Shown here one piece after another: positions 55,521 through 64,000 of a stretch of DNA of 64,000 bases (positions within the stretch are counted from its first letter, which is position 1; each line of letters begins with the position of its first letter). A program made the translations under genes and the position numbers. The stretch is from Lytechinus pictus (taxonomy: Eukaryota; Echinodermata; Echinoidea; Temnopleuroida; Toxopneustidae): NCBI RefSeq assembly GCF_037042905.1, contig NC_087262.1, positions 9,193,001 to 9,257,000 of the forward strand, given 5' to 3'. A model generated the notes under the pieces. The model did not search any database. It was given only the letters and a program-made list of their open reading frames with translations, and was not told the DNA's origin.

Positions 55521-55904
55521 GTTGTGATTTCAAATAATGGGCGAAACATGTTTTAAGTGATTAGTGATGGTTTTTTTTTTCATATTCCACAATCTGAGAG
55601 GAAAAAGAGAATACAAAAAACCATCGGAAGTCGTAAAACGAGGTCCTATCAAACCTATAATTTATCATTCATTGATATTCATTGTGCGATTCGTGACCTA
55701 GAGTAATCTTCCCACTGTTATCCCTATTTACATACAAATATGACATTTTTCTTTTGAATTGAATGTTGAATTCTACAATCATTTCTTCTCGCATCAATGA
55801 GCATATTTGTAGGTTTTTCACAGATATATGGCACAACATTTTCACTGCAATCCAACCATCAAGAAATGTGTTCAGTCATTTCAACTTGGCTCACTAGAAG
55901 TCAT

Positions 55905-56150
55905 TTATATAGCGCTTAATACAAAGTGCTGCATACTATTACCACGGCTGTCCTGATTGGACGCTCGAGCATTCAAGGAATTCCTTCCTACCCATTAAGT
56001 ACACCTGGGTGGAGAGTGGCAAATGTAGATAAACGCCTTGATAAAAGGTTGTGAGTGCTGCGGTGGGATTTGAACCGTGGACCTTGCGGTAGTCATGTTT
56101 TTGTATGCCGCGGGTACCGTAACACTTTTCGCTGACCTACCTGTCATTGC
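55905..56150 (-). mobile_element. tRNA-derived SINE (minus strand), degenerate
   Basis: Starts with the tail motif ATTTATATAGCGCTTAATAC; the complement-side body has CTTCCTACCCATTAAGTACA and the B-box region GGTGGGATTTGAACCGTGGA. The head is degenerate. Confidence 0.75.
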
Positions 56151-56727
56151 ACATTTCATTGTGATTCTTTTGTATTCGAAATGATGATGATTTAAAAAAA
56201 TGCAAAGGATAATTTATCTCTGCTTTGCCTTGCTGTTCATTGATGTCTTATTGTATATGTGTATGCTTGCAATTATAAGAGGGTTTGAATCTGGTATGAT
56301 GTAAGAGTGGTAGGATGAATGTGGAATGTTTATCCAATATTGTCTTTTCAAGTACCTTTTTTTTTACTTTAAATTAGAAAATGAATATGACGGCTTCCAG
56401 CATGAAGGGACCTTTTTTAAGATTATTTTTAATTTCAAATATTGATAAAGTACATAGTAGGCTATCCAATGATGCAAAAAAAATATTTTGAAATTTAAGT
56501 AAAACTAAAAGTAATAGCAAATCAAAAAGGGTATTTCTGAAAAAATTTCTTAAAATAATCCCTCAAGTCCCTTCTTGTGGGAAGCCGATTAATATTATAT
56601 TTACCCAAGTCCACTGATATTTATTTTGAAGTACATTAAAAATATGAAAATATTTTTGTGTGTGTTATTCCTATGATGATGTTGGATAGATTTTAATTCA
56701 GTGATTATATTATCAGTTTAATTGATC

Positions 56728-56862
56728 ATATTCATTGATCAGATTTCATTCATTGATCAGAAATTAGATTCATTGATCAGACTTTCACTCATTAATCAGA
56801 CTTTCATTTATTAATCAGACTTTCATTTATTGATCAGACATTCATTCATTGATCAGGGCCCC
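56728..56862 (+). repeat. ~23-bp tandem repeat (ATTCATTGATCAGACTTTC)
   Basis: About six units, with ATTGATCAG or ATTAATCAG cores; it runs directly into a GGGCCCCGTCTTACAAAG MITE end. Confidence 0.85.
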
Positions 56863-56892
56863 GTCTTACAAAGATTTACGATTGATCCCAAT
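56855..56892. repeat. Single end of the GGGCCC...TTACAAAG MITE family
   Basis: TCAGGGCCCCGTCTTACAAA, GATTTACGATTGATCCC; no matching right end was seen downstream. Confidence 0.65.
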
Positions 56893-57863
56893 TACCCAAT
56901 ATTTTTACCACCACGAGGGTAATAAGCCATTTCGTAGTTCCTTTCTGCGCATGATCAAAAGATTCTACGCATGATCAGAGGAAGGTCATTTGTACTAAAG
57001 TGACATGGTGGTTTAAAATCTAATGAGGTAAGCACCAACTTTGATGTCTTGATTATTCATATATTCTTTTGAATTGTGGTTTTCATTTACATCCACAAAA
57101 AACAACAACGCGTCCACGAACGACTGGTTTTCACAGTTTGCCAAGTACATTGTGCAACATGCTATGATATGCATTCAAAGTAGGAATGCAACAAATACCT
57201 TCATAAAGTGTTCATTGGTGTGCTATTCTAGTTACCTGGTCTATTCAATTTCTTCATCCTGCTATGTAGGGCAAGCTTACGTGATATTTTGCTTTGAAAT
57301 CTGCCTATCATAATGAAAGAAATGAAAGGTCATTTGACCGAAAATTGTCCATGAGTAACTACGAACTGGTCTATGTGTCCAACCAATTTGAGGCAGTATT
57401 ATACCCAACGCGGGAAGCATATTGTCCAGTAAGGTTTGAAAAAATAAGCAGCAATTGCTTTAGAATGGGCAACATTTTCAGCACACTGGATAAATAAAAA
57501 TGCTAAAAAGAAATGCCCAATGTTGGTTGGACACATAATTACCGTCATGGAGCACTTTTACCCAATATTTTGAGAATGTAGAGAGAAAGATGTAATATCA
57601 TTGTTTGCATTACAGATATCGTGAATTTGTAGGGTGTGCACCTTTTCTATCCGAGTTCATTCCTAAAGTACTGAACATAAAAAAGGAAAAATGCGACTCA
57701 CCTTACCCCACAAAAAATCTTTATAATAGTAATGAACGGGAAATAGTAACGAATATCATAATAACATAAACGAAAAGTAGATAAGAAAGCAACTAGATTT
57801 TTTTTATGTCATTTAACTGCACCATTTTTAATTGAGCTGCACCATTTAATTTTAATTTTTCGA

Positions 57864-58947
57864 TTGAACAACCTTGAGCAATACTCCAGGAGAAGGAACA
57901 TAAGAATCTTGGGAATAAAGGAAAATGCCAATGAAGTCACCGATAATGTCGTGCAAGAAGTAGCATCACGTATTGGTATCCACATCTCTACACGGGACAT
58001 CGATCGATCACATCGAATTGGAAAAAAGAATCTCCAGTCCGCATATGAAAATTCATATGCTTGTGCTGCCAAGGAAACCCACAAACCACGCCCAATCATC
58101 GTGAAATTTATGTCGTATAAGACCAAGTATGAGTTCATCAAGAAGCGTAGTAAGTTAAAGGGGAATCCAGCCTTGGCCATAAAATGTTGTGTTGGGAAGG
58201 AGAAAAATAAATTAAAAAGAATGGCGAAAGTTTGAAAGAAATCGGACAAGCAATAAGAAAGTTATAGCTGCTTTAAAATTGAGATCACTAATAGTATGTA
58301 GATTTCAAATTGGCAACTGGGTAAGTAAATTATGACAAGGGGCAAGGACAACTTTCCCATAGGCCATGTACTTTATTATCAGGGATTTGTGGTTTTCTCC
58401 TAAGTACCCATTCCCCTGGGGCAGTAATCTAAATATAATCCAGGTAGTATATTGTTTTATGTCCTCATGAAAAAAAAAATAATTTGAAATAAAACTTTTG
58501 GGAAAAAAGACATTTTAGCCATAATATGTACTGGAGTACATGGAAGAGTAGTCCTTGCATTACATCACTATGACATCCCATATGCGGCCAATTTGAAGTC
58601 TCCATGGGCATAGTGATTACCGATATTTACAACTTTAAAAAAATCATAACTTTCTTGTTGTTTGTCCAATATTGTTCAAACTTTCACCTATCAACTTGTC
58701 TGATTTTTCTTTTTCTTATAAAAACAAATTTTTATTTGGGTAGAATTCCCCTTTAAAGAACTCTGGGATAGTTGTGATGGAGGATCTGACGAAGTACAAC
58801 AATCATCTCTTGTCACAAACTTTTAAGCACCAAAAAGTGAGTTCCTCCTGGTCCTTGGGCGGCAGGATATTTGCTTCCATCAAGACTACAAATGGACATG
58901 AAACAAAAAAACTGATCACCTCTACAAAAGACCTTGAACTTTTGTAA
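57864..58947 (+). pseudogene. LINE ORF1 remnant, split by an insertion
   Basis: The upstream part (57864-58159) encodes NNLEQYSRRRNIRILGIKEN and a following RRM-like fold as in ORF1 RNA-binding proteins of LINEs. The frame resumes after the insertion at 58757 and runs to TAA at 58945-58947, reading SGIVVMEDLTKYNNHLL and ending KDLELL. Removing the insert with one TTAA copy gives one continuous frame across ...RSKLKNSG.... ORF1 proteins bind retrotransposon RNA as chaperones. The start codon and coiled-coil part are missing. Confidence 0.82.
58160..58752. mobile_element. 593-bp TTAA-flanked non-autonomous element within LINE ORF1
   Basis: Flanked by TTAA at 58156-58159 and 58753-58756. Termini AGGGGAAT / ATTCCCCT are exact inverse complements, and longer subterminal inverted repeats pair 58226-58265 (GAAAGTTTGAAAGAAATCGG...) with 58646-58685. 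TTAA target duplication is the hallmark of piggyBac-type transposons, so this is inferred to be a piggyBac-type MITE. It has no coding capacity of its own. Confidence 0.85.
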
Positions 58948-59125
58948 TGTATTAGATTGGAACTCTGTTTGATCCGGAAGTGTAGCTTGCAATAATATTA
59001 AGTATGTTGAAGGTTTCTGGTTCTTATTTTCATATTTTCTCATTTATTACTTATTATTTCTTTTTTATCTAATCATTGTATGTATTTGTGTGTAGGTGTG
59101 TGAATGTATGTGTATTGTGGGATAA

Positions 59126-62099
59126 ATGCCTATTTTCGTCAGTTCAAGCAAATCTGTTCATGGTGTAAATATCTCTAAATTGAAACAATTTTTATCTCCA
59201 AGTTTGAATGAAGATTGTGATAGTGAGCTCGCCAAAGAGTTACATGTATACTTACCTGAGGAATTCAATAGTTGCATTAATAATCTGGAGTTGAATGAAT
59301 TAAGAGACGTATTTTCATGCATGCATGTAAATTGTAGAAGTATATTTAAAAATGGTGATTCTCCATTATCTCTTCTTAGTATTTTAGATTTTACATTTTG
59401 TGCAATAGGAGTCTCTGAAACTTGGTTAAAACCTGATGATATACCATCTAATATAAGTGGGTACGAATTTATTGGAAAATCAAGAGAAAAGAAAAGAGGA
59501 GGTGGTGTAGGGATTTTCATTCGTAATGATCTTAACTTCATACATAGAAAAGATCTTGATGTGAATAATGATTGTATAGAACCCATTTTTATTGAATTTA
59601 ATACTTTTAACAAAAAACAGTATTTGGTACAATATATAGACCTCCAGGTCAATCTATTCCTACTTTTCTTGGAATGCTGAATGTAAATTCTAGAATCTGT
59701 TAATAAAGAAAATAAAGATCTCTTCTTATATAGTTGGGGATTTTAATATCGATCTAATGAATTCCCTTAATAGTGCAATAGTTGACGAATTTCTAGATAT
59801 TCTCCTGATCAATTCTATGTATCCGTTAATATATTTTCCAACACGTACCACTCATAATACAAGTTCCCTTTTAGACAATATTTTTACTAATAAACTTGTA
59901 CATATTATGTCAGGTGTTTGGTTGCAGACATTAGCGATCATTTACCTATATTTAGTATTTGTAAAAAAGAAAAGAATAAAAGTCAATCATATTCCTTTGA
60001 AAAACGTGACCTTAGTGAAGTAAATATAGGTAGGTTTATGGATAAACTCAAGGATATTAAATGGATTATTAATGAAGATCCAAATCATAGTTATAGTTGT
60101 TTCCTACATCCATTTTTAGAATGTTATCATGATTGTTTCCCTATTAAAACTGTAAAAAAATAAAAAAAGAGTAAACAAAACAAACCATGGATCACAAAGG
60201 AACTAAGTATTTGTGCAATAAAAAATTCAAGTTATATAGAAAATGTCTTCAGAATCGAACAGTTTATAGACATTAAAAATATAAGAAGTTTCGAAACAAG
60301 TTGAACAATGACCAAAAAAAAGCTAAACATAACTGTTATAAACATAAATTTGATAATGCTATGGGTGACATGCGTAAAACATGGAATGTTTTACAAAACA
60401 TACTTGGTACAAAAAAGAAAGATAGGAAGAATATAGTAGAAATTTCTCATGATAATAATTTGATTCAAAATGAAGCTGCAATTTCTAACATATTTAATGA
60501 ATATTTTGTTAACATTGGTTACAACCTAAGGGGAAATGTGCAATATTCTGATGTAAATTATCAATCATTCTTAAAGAACAATGTGAAAACTGCATCTTTT
60601 CCGCCTGTCACTTGTAAAGAAATAATTGAAATAGTTTTAAGAATTCCAGTCCTGGCTTTGATAATGTACATATATATATATGTTGTTAAACGTGTCATTC
60701 ATGTCATCTGTGTTCCTCTTTGTAAAATCTTCAATATGTCTATAGCTAAAAGTGTATTTCCTGATAAAATGAAAATATCTAAAGTAATTCCAGTTTTCAA
60801 AGGTGGTGCTGATAATGATGTAAGTAATTACAGACCCATATCTGTTCTCCCTGTCTTTTCTAAAATTCTTGAAAAATGTTTTTACTCCAGGTTATATGAC
60901 TTTCTTGAAAAATGTAATATCATTTCAGAACATCAGTATGGCTTTAGACCGGGGCATTCCACGTCTTCTGCAATTCTTGAGTTTATCCATAAAGTTAGCA
61001 ATTGTTTTGACAAGAAAAAAATTATGTTGGGTTTATTTCTTGATTTGTCAAAAGCCTTTGATACTCTTGATCATTTTATTTTGTTACACAAACTCAGTAA
61101 TTATTGTATAAGGGGTGTGTTATTAGATTGGTGTCAAAGCTATTTAATTGATCGTAAACGGTTTGTATATGTTAACAATATTACTTCCGAACGCAGATGT
61201 GGAGTGCCCCAGGGTTCCATTTTAGGCCCGTTGTTATTTCTTATTAATATGAATGATATATACAATGTATCGTGTCATCTTGATGTTATTCAGTTTGCAG
61301 ATGATACCAGTGTTTTCATGTCACATACAAACCCACAGTTACTAAACGATAAGTTCAATTGTGAATTGGTACTTTTAGATAAATGGTTGTCTGTAAATAA
61401 ACTAGTACTGCATATCAACAAAACAAATCACATGATATTTACGAATAAGCATCTACAAACACAATTTAATGTAAATATGGGGAATAAAAAAAATTCATTA
61501 GTATCTTCATTAACCTTTTTAGGGGTGATAATAGACAACAAATTAACATGGCATGAACACATTGGTATCATTTTTAACAAAGTTTCCAAAGGAGTTGGTA
61601 TTATTAAAATTCATATTGATGACTATATATAGTGCAATTATTTTACCTTATTTAAACTATTGTAATATAGCCTGGTGTAATTCAAATAGCTCTTATATAA
61701 ACAGACTCTTCTTATTGCAGAAAAAGGTTGTCCGTATCATTACAAAGTCCTCTTATCTTGCCCACTCGAAGCCACTTTTTTCTCAATTACAGATTTTGAA
61801 TATTTATGATTTAAATCTCTATAGTATTGGAATTGTTATGTTTCTTTGTTGCAGAAATAAAATTCCCATTCAAATTTCAAAATATTTTCAATTCAATTCT
61901 GATTTTCACAATTATAATACAAGATCATCCAGCAAATATCATTTTCCCCAAATAAGAACAAACAGCTCAAAATTTTCTATTTTTCTTTAAAGGTCCAGAA
62001 ATATGGAACAATATTGAAGTAATTATAAGAGAAAAACCAACTTTGAACTCATTCAAAAGGAGATATAGGCACTTTTTGTTACAGCACGATAAAAGATAG
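59126..62099 (+). pseudogene. LINE ORF2 remnant: APE endonuclease and reverse transcriptase
   Basis: Starts ATG 59126, 178 nt after the ORF1 stop. First segment (to about 59626): endonuclease with HVNCRS (residues 67-72), SETWL (Glu98) and RGGGVGIFI. A frame change near 59627 precedes YRPPGQSIP; further changes precede VGDFNIDL (59733) and SDHLPIF (about 59925). There are in-frame stops near 60161 and 60260. The main RT segment is 60301-61632: YRPISVL, GFRPGHSTSSAI, DLSKAFD (Asp codon 61042), GVPQGSILGP and FADDT (61294-61308). Paired small indels scramble about 60640-60690. A frameshift near 61620 leads into LPYLNYCNIAWC (to about 61988), and a last one into GPEIWNNI...HDKR with TAG at 62097-62099. 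It would copy LINE RNA into DNA if intact; here it is dead. Confidence 0.92.
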
Positions 62100-62384
62100 G
62101 ATTTTCCTGCATGCGTATAAAGTGTGTGTGCGAGGGTGTGTAAGGGTGTTTGTGTGAGTGTATACATGATCATGTAATTGTAAATTATTTACTTAGTGAA
62201 ATTTTTTGTCGTATTACATTGAAATGTATAATGTTGTATATTTTATGTGTACTTGTTGTTTGTAAGGGGATAACCTAGATAAGTAATTTTACTTTTGTAA
62301 CCCCCTCCACTGCATTATAATATGCTTACTTTGTACACTTTTATTTTGATTGTCGAAATTCAATAAATTCATTCATTCATTCAT
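62100..62384 (+). other. LINE 3' UTR and (ATTC)n end
   Basis: Non-coding sequence with a GTGTGTG-rich part, TTGTAACCCCCTCCACTGCA, TTCAATAAATTC and terminal ATTC repeats, the expected 3' end of a CR1/L2-type LINE. Confidence 0.8.
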
Positions 62385-62823
62385 AATGGTGACACCATCG
62401 CCTCTTGAATGAGAAGGAGTTCAGACACTTCCCCTCACCAATAATGTCGAATAGAATCATAAAGTAGTACTACAGGCTGAAAATAATGTGATTCGAACAG
62501 ATAAAGAAAAATCAGACAAACAAAACACTGAAAATAACAGAAATAAAAAGGTTATGACATTTTAAAGATTTTCATTGTTTCGGTGCAACAGTTCAACGCA
62601 GGTCTTTGTGAATATTAACTTTTTAAAATTGTATCAGTTAAGTTCGGCAGGAAATGTGGTTGGTTATTGAATTCATGATTTAACTCGACCACAATATGAT
62701 TTTAGTACTTGAACACTTCAAAGGATATAAATAAACAATGATAGTATTTTCACGCCTCGTTTAAGTTTAAGGTCGCGTTATTTCATCTTCTTTTTTTTTT
62801 TACTTTTTCCAATTTTTTACTAA

Positions 62824-63345
62824 GGCTGCGTTTATCCGACCTCAAGCCAGAATCGTGATTTGAATCATGATTGGAATCATGATTCAAATCACAAACATGA
62901 ATCACAATTACTACAGAATCAGGGTTTAGACGACCTTCGTTCCAACGCTGTTTCTCCTCGGATTCGGACCGATCCAGTGCGCATCACAGTGCGCAGTTTG
63001 ACCCAGGAAGTATAGGTCAACGTTGGACACTTAATTGGAGGTCGGCGACGTACATGTGATGTGACAACGTGGGGCGCGCGCCTTGGCAAGAACCGGAAAT
63101 AGCTCGACACAATGACGTCATATAATCATGATTCAAATCACGATATCGTTTATCCGAACATTTTCGTACGTGATTCTGCAGAAACGTCTTTCCAAACGCC
63201 CTTTTTTTCGTAGTTCATGTTTGTGATTCTAATCATGATTATATTCAATTTCGACTAAACGCAATCGTGATTCTGCAGAATCGTGATTTGAATCATGATT
63301 GGAATCATGATTATAGGGTAAAAAAGTGGCGGATAAACGCACCCT
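62824..63345. mobile_element. MITE, GGCTGCGTTTATCCG...CATGATT family
   Basis: Ends GGCTGCGTTTATCCGACCTC and AGTGGCGGATAAACGCACCC are complementary. Repeated GTGATTTGAATCATGATT / AATCATGATTCAAATCAC segments give several internal hairpins. The middle (62930-63115) is CpG-rich and non-palindromic (GTGGGGCGCGCGCCTTGGCA). A decayed relative is at 16693-16936. Confidence 0.85.
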
Positions 63346-63467
63346 AATAACATTCAAAGGAAAAACGACATTTCAGGTTAGGGCAATGACTTCAGTCATG
63401 ACCTACCCACCGAATATGGGTCAGTTTACATTTCTTTTTCTACTGTTTTTTTTTTTTTTTTCTTCTT

Positions 63468-63671
63468 CACTGTAAAAACGCTGTTTAAAATTTTAAGCAA
63501 GTTGTTTAAGCCAGTCACTCTAACAACTATTGTTTAAACTTTTTAAACAATAAAATCGTTTAATTTTGTTTAACTAGTTGTTTAAAAAGTTTAAATAATT
63601 ACAAAAAAATTTAAACAACTTGTTGTTAGAGTGACAGGCTTAAACAATATGTTATTATTTTTTTTACTGTG
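63468..63671. mobile_element. AT-rich palindromic MITE, CACTGTAAAAACG type, copy 1
   Basis: Left CACTGTAAAAACGCTGTTTA, right TTTTTTACTGTG; internal TTGTTTAAGCCAGTCACTCT, AACAACTATTGTTTAAAC and complements TTTAAACAACTTGTTGTTAG, AGTGACAGGCTTAAACAA. Confidence 0.85.
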
Positions 63672-63781
63672 TTCTTCTTTTTTCTGTTTCTCCTCCTGTC
63701 TTCTTCTTCCTCCTCTTCTTCATTTTCTTTTTCTTCTTCTTTTTCTTCTTCTTCTCCTCCTCCTTCTTTTTTTTTCTTCTT
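63672..63781 (+). repeat. CT-rich low-complexity spacer
   Basis: TTCTTCTCCTCC-type sequence between the two palindromic copies; the same CTGTTTCTCCTCCTGTCTTC begins after copy 2. Confidence 0.85.
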
Positions 63782-63957
63782 CACTGTAAAAACGCTGTTT
63801 AAAATTTTAAGCACGTTGTTTAAGGCGTCACTCTAACAACTATTGTTTAAACTTTTCAAACAATTGTTTAAAATTTTTAAACAAGTTGTTTAAAAAGTTT
63901 AAACAACTTGTTGTTAGAGTGACAGGCTCAACAATATGTTATTATTTTTTTACTGTG
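63782..63957. mobile_element. AT-rich palindromic MITE, CACTGTAAAAACG type, copy 2
   Basis: Same order and orientation as copy 1 with small deletions, forming a tandem duplication with period about 314 bp at the left ends and about 286 bp at the right ends. The following CT-rich stretch runs off the window. Confidence 0.85.
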
Positions 63958-64000
63958 TTCTTCTTTTTATGTTTCTCCTCCTGTCTTCTTCTTCTTCCTC

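Larger units (their letters stand above)
50246..57854. other. Region downstream of MELK without a recognisable gene
   Basis: 7.6 kb with no protein family visible on either strand. It contains a short MITE (51247), a long-TIR MITE (52283), GA-rich runs (52638-52810, 54300-54325), a TA run (52963-52978), palindromes (55232-55520), a minus-strand SINE (55905), a TGATCAG tandem repeat (56728) and an incomplete MITE end (56855). The remainder is AT-rich unique sequence; 53270-53450 is locally less AT-rich (CGCACCGAAAACTAGCGTAC) but codes for nothing I recognise. Confidence 0.75.
57855..62384 (+). mobile_element. Decayed CR1/L2-like non-LTR retrotransposon (LINE), 5'-truncated
   Basis: The order is ORF1 (disrupted), APE-type endonuclease, reverse transcriptase, 3' UTR, then (ATTC)n at 62367-62384, as in CR1/L2-type LINEs. 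ORF2 carries endonuclease motifs (HVNCRS, SETWL, GGGVGIFI) and RT motifs (GFRPGHSTSSAI, DLSKAFD, GVPQGSILGP, FADDT). Multiple frameshifts and stops make it immobile. The clade was assigned by overall resemblance only. The 5' end of ORF1 is not recognisable before about 57855. Confidence 0.9.

Noticed and set aside
57074..57497. Overlapping 67-79 codon ORFs upstream of the LINE
   Set aside because: No similarity to LINE ORF1 or any known family; likely chance ORFs.
62919..63110. Arg-rich 63-codon minus-strand ORF
   Set aside because: Lies in the CpG-rich core of a MITE; composition explains it, with no conserved motif.

Overview
This is a stretch of animal nuclear DNA dominated by one intron-rich protein-coding gene: an orthologue of MELK (maternal embryonic leucine zipper kinase, AMPK/SNF1-related family) on the + strand. 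I could assemble 14 coding exons (ATG 6560 to TAG 49380). All splice sites are GT/AG, the reading frame is continuous, and the product is 691 residues against about 651 in human. The AT-rich composition, the many tRNA-headed SINEs and the crowd of short palindromic DNA elements suggest a marine deuterostome. I favour an echinoderm, probably a sea urchin, but the sequence alone does not prove the species.

Layout. 1-6513: upstream or 5' non-coding intron sequence with degenerate repeats and one weak candidate first exon or promoter near 900-1600. 6514-6620: first coding exon, entered through a good acceptor, with a near-ideal Kozak ATG. 6621-41691: six introns, five of them 4.4-10.9 kb, holding most of the palindromic elements, microsatellites, a 31-bp x 18 minisatellite and several SINEs. 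39728-49380: the other exons, closely spaced, with six well-preserved SINE heads in introns 5-12, all on the gene's strand (a seventh, earlier in intron 5, is also on +). 49381-50245: a degenerate tandem array in which the last coding exon plus the start of the 3' UTR is repeated about six more times; a canonical AATAAA lies in the final copy. 50250-57850: gene-free DNA with small repeats. 57855-62384: a decayed CR1/L2-like non-LTR retrotransposon whose ORF1 is interrupted by a 593-bp TTAA-flanked element. 62824-64000: further palindromic elements and a tandem duplication at the window edge.

How the parts work together. The MELK exons encode a full kinase domain (glycine loop, VAIK Lys41, HRD Asp133, DFG Asp151, T-loop Thr168, APE), a UBA-like segment, a long polar His/Ser/Pro-rich linker with a KEN box and TP sites, and a C-terminal KA1 domain. 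No other host gene could be supported. The most unusual observations are the terminal-exon tandem array, the exact TTAA insertion in the retrotransposon ORF1, a pair of opposed 370-391 bp elements in intron 1, and an 894-bp CpG-rich inverted-terminal element in intron 4.
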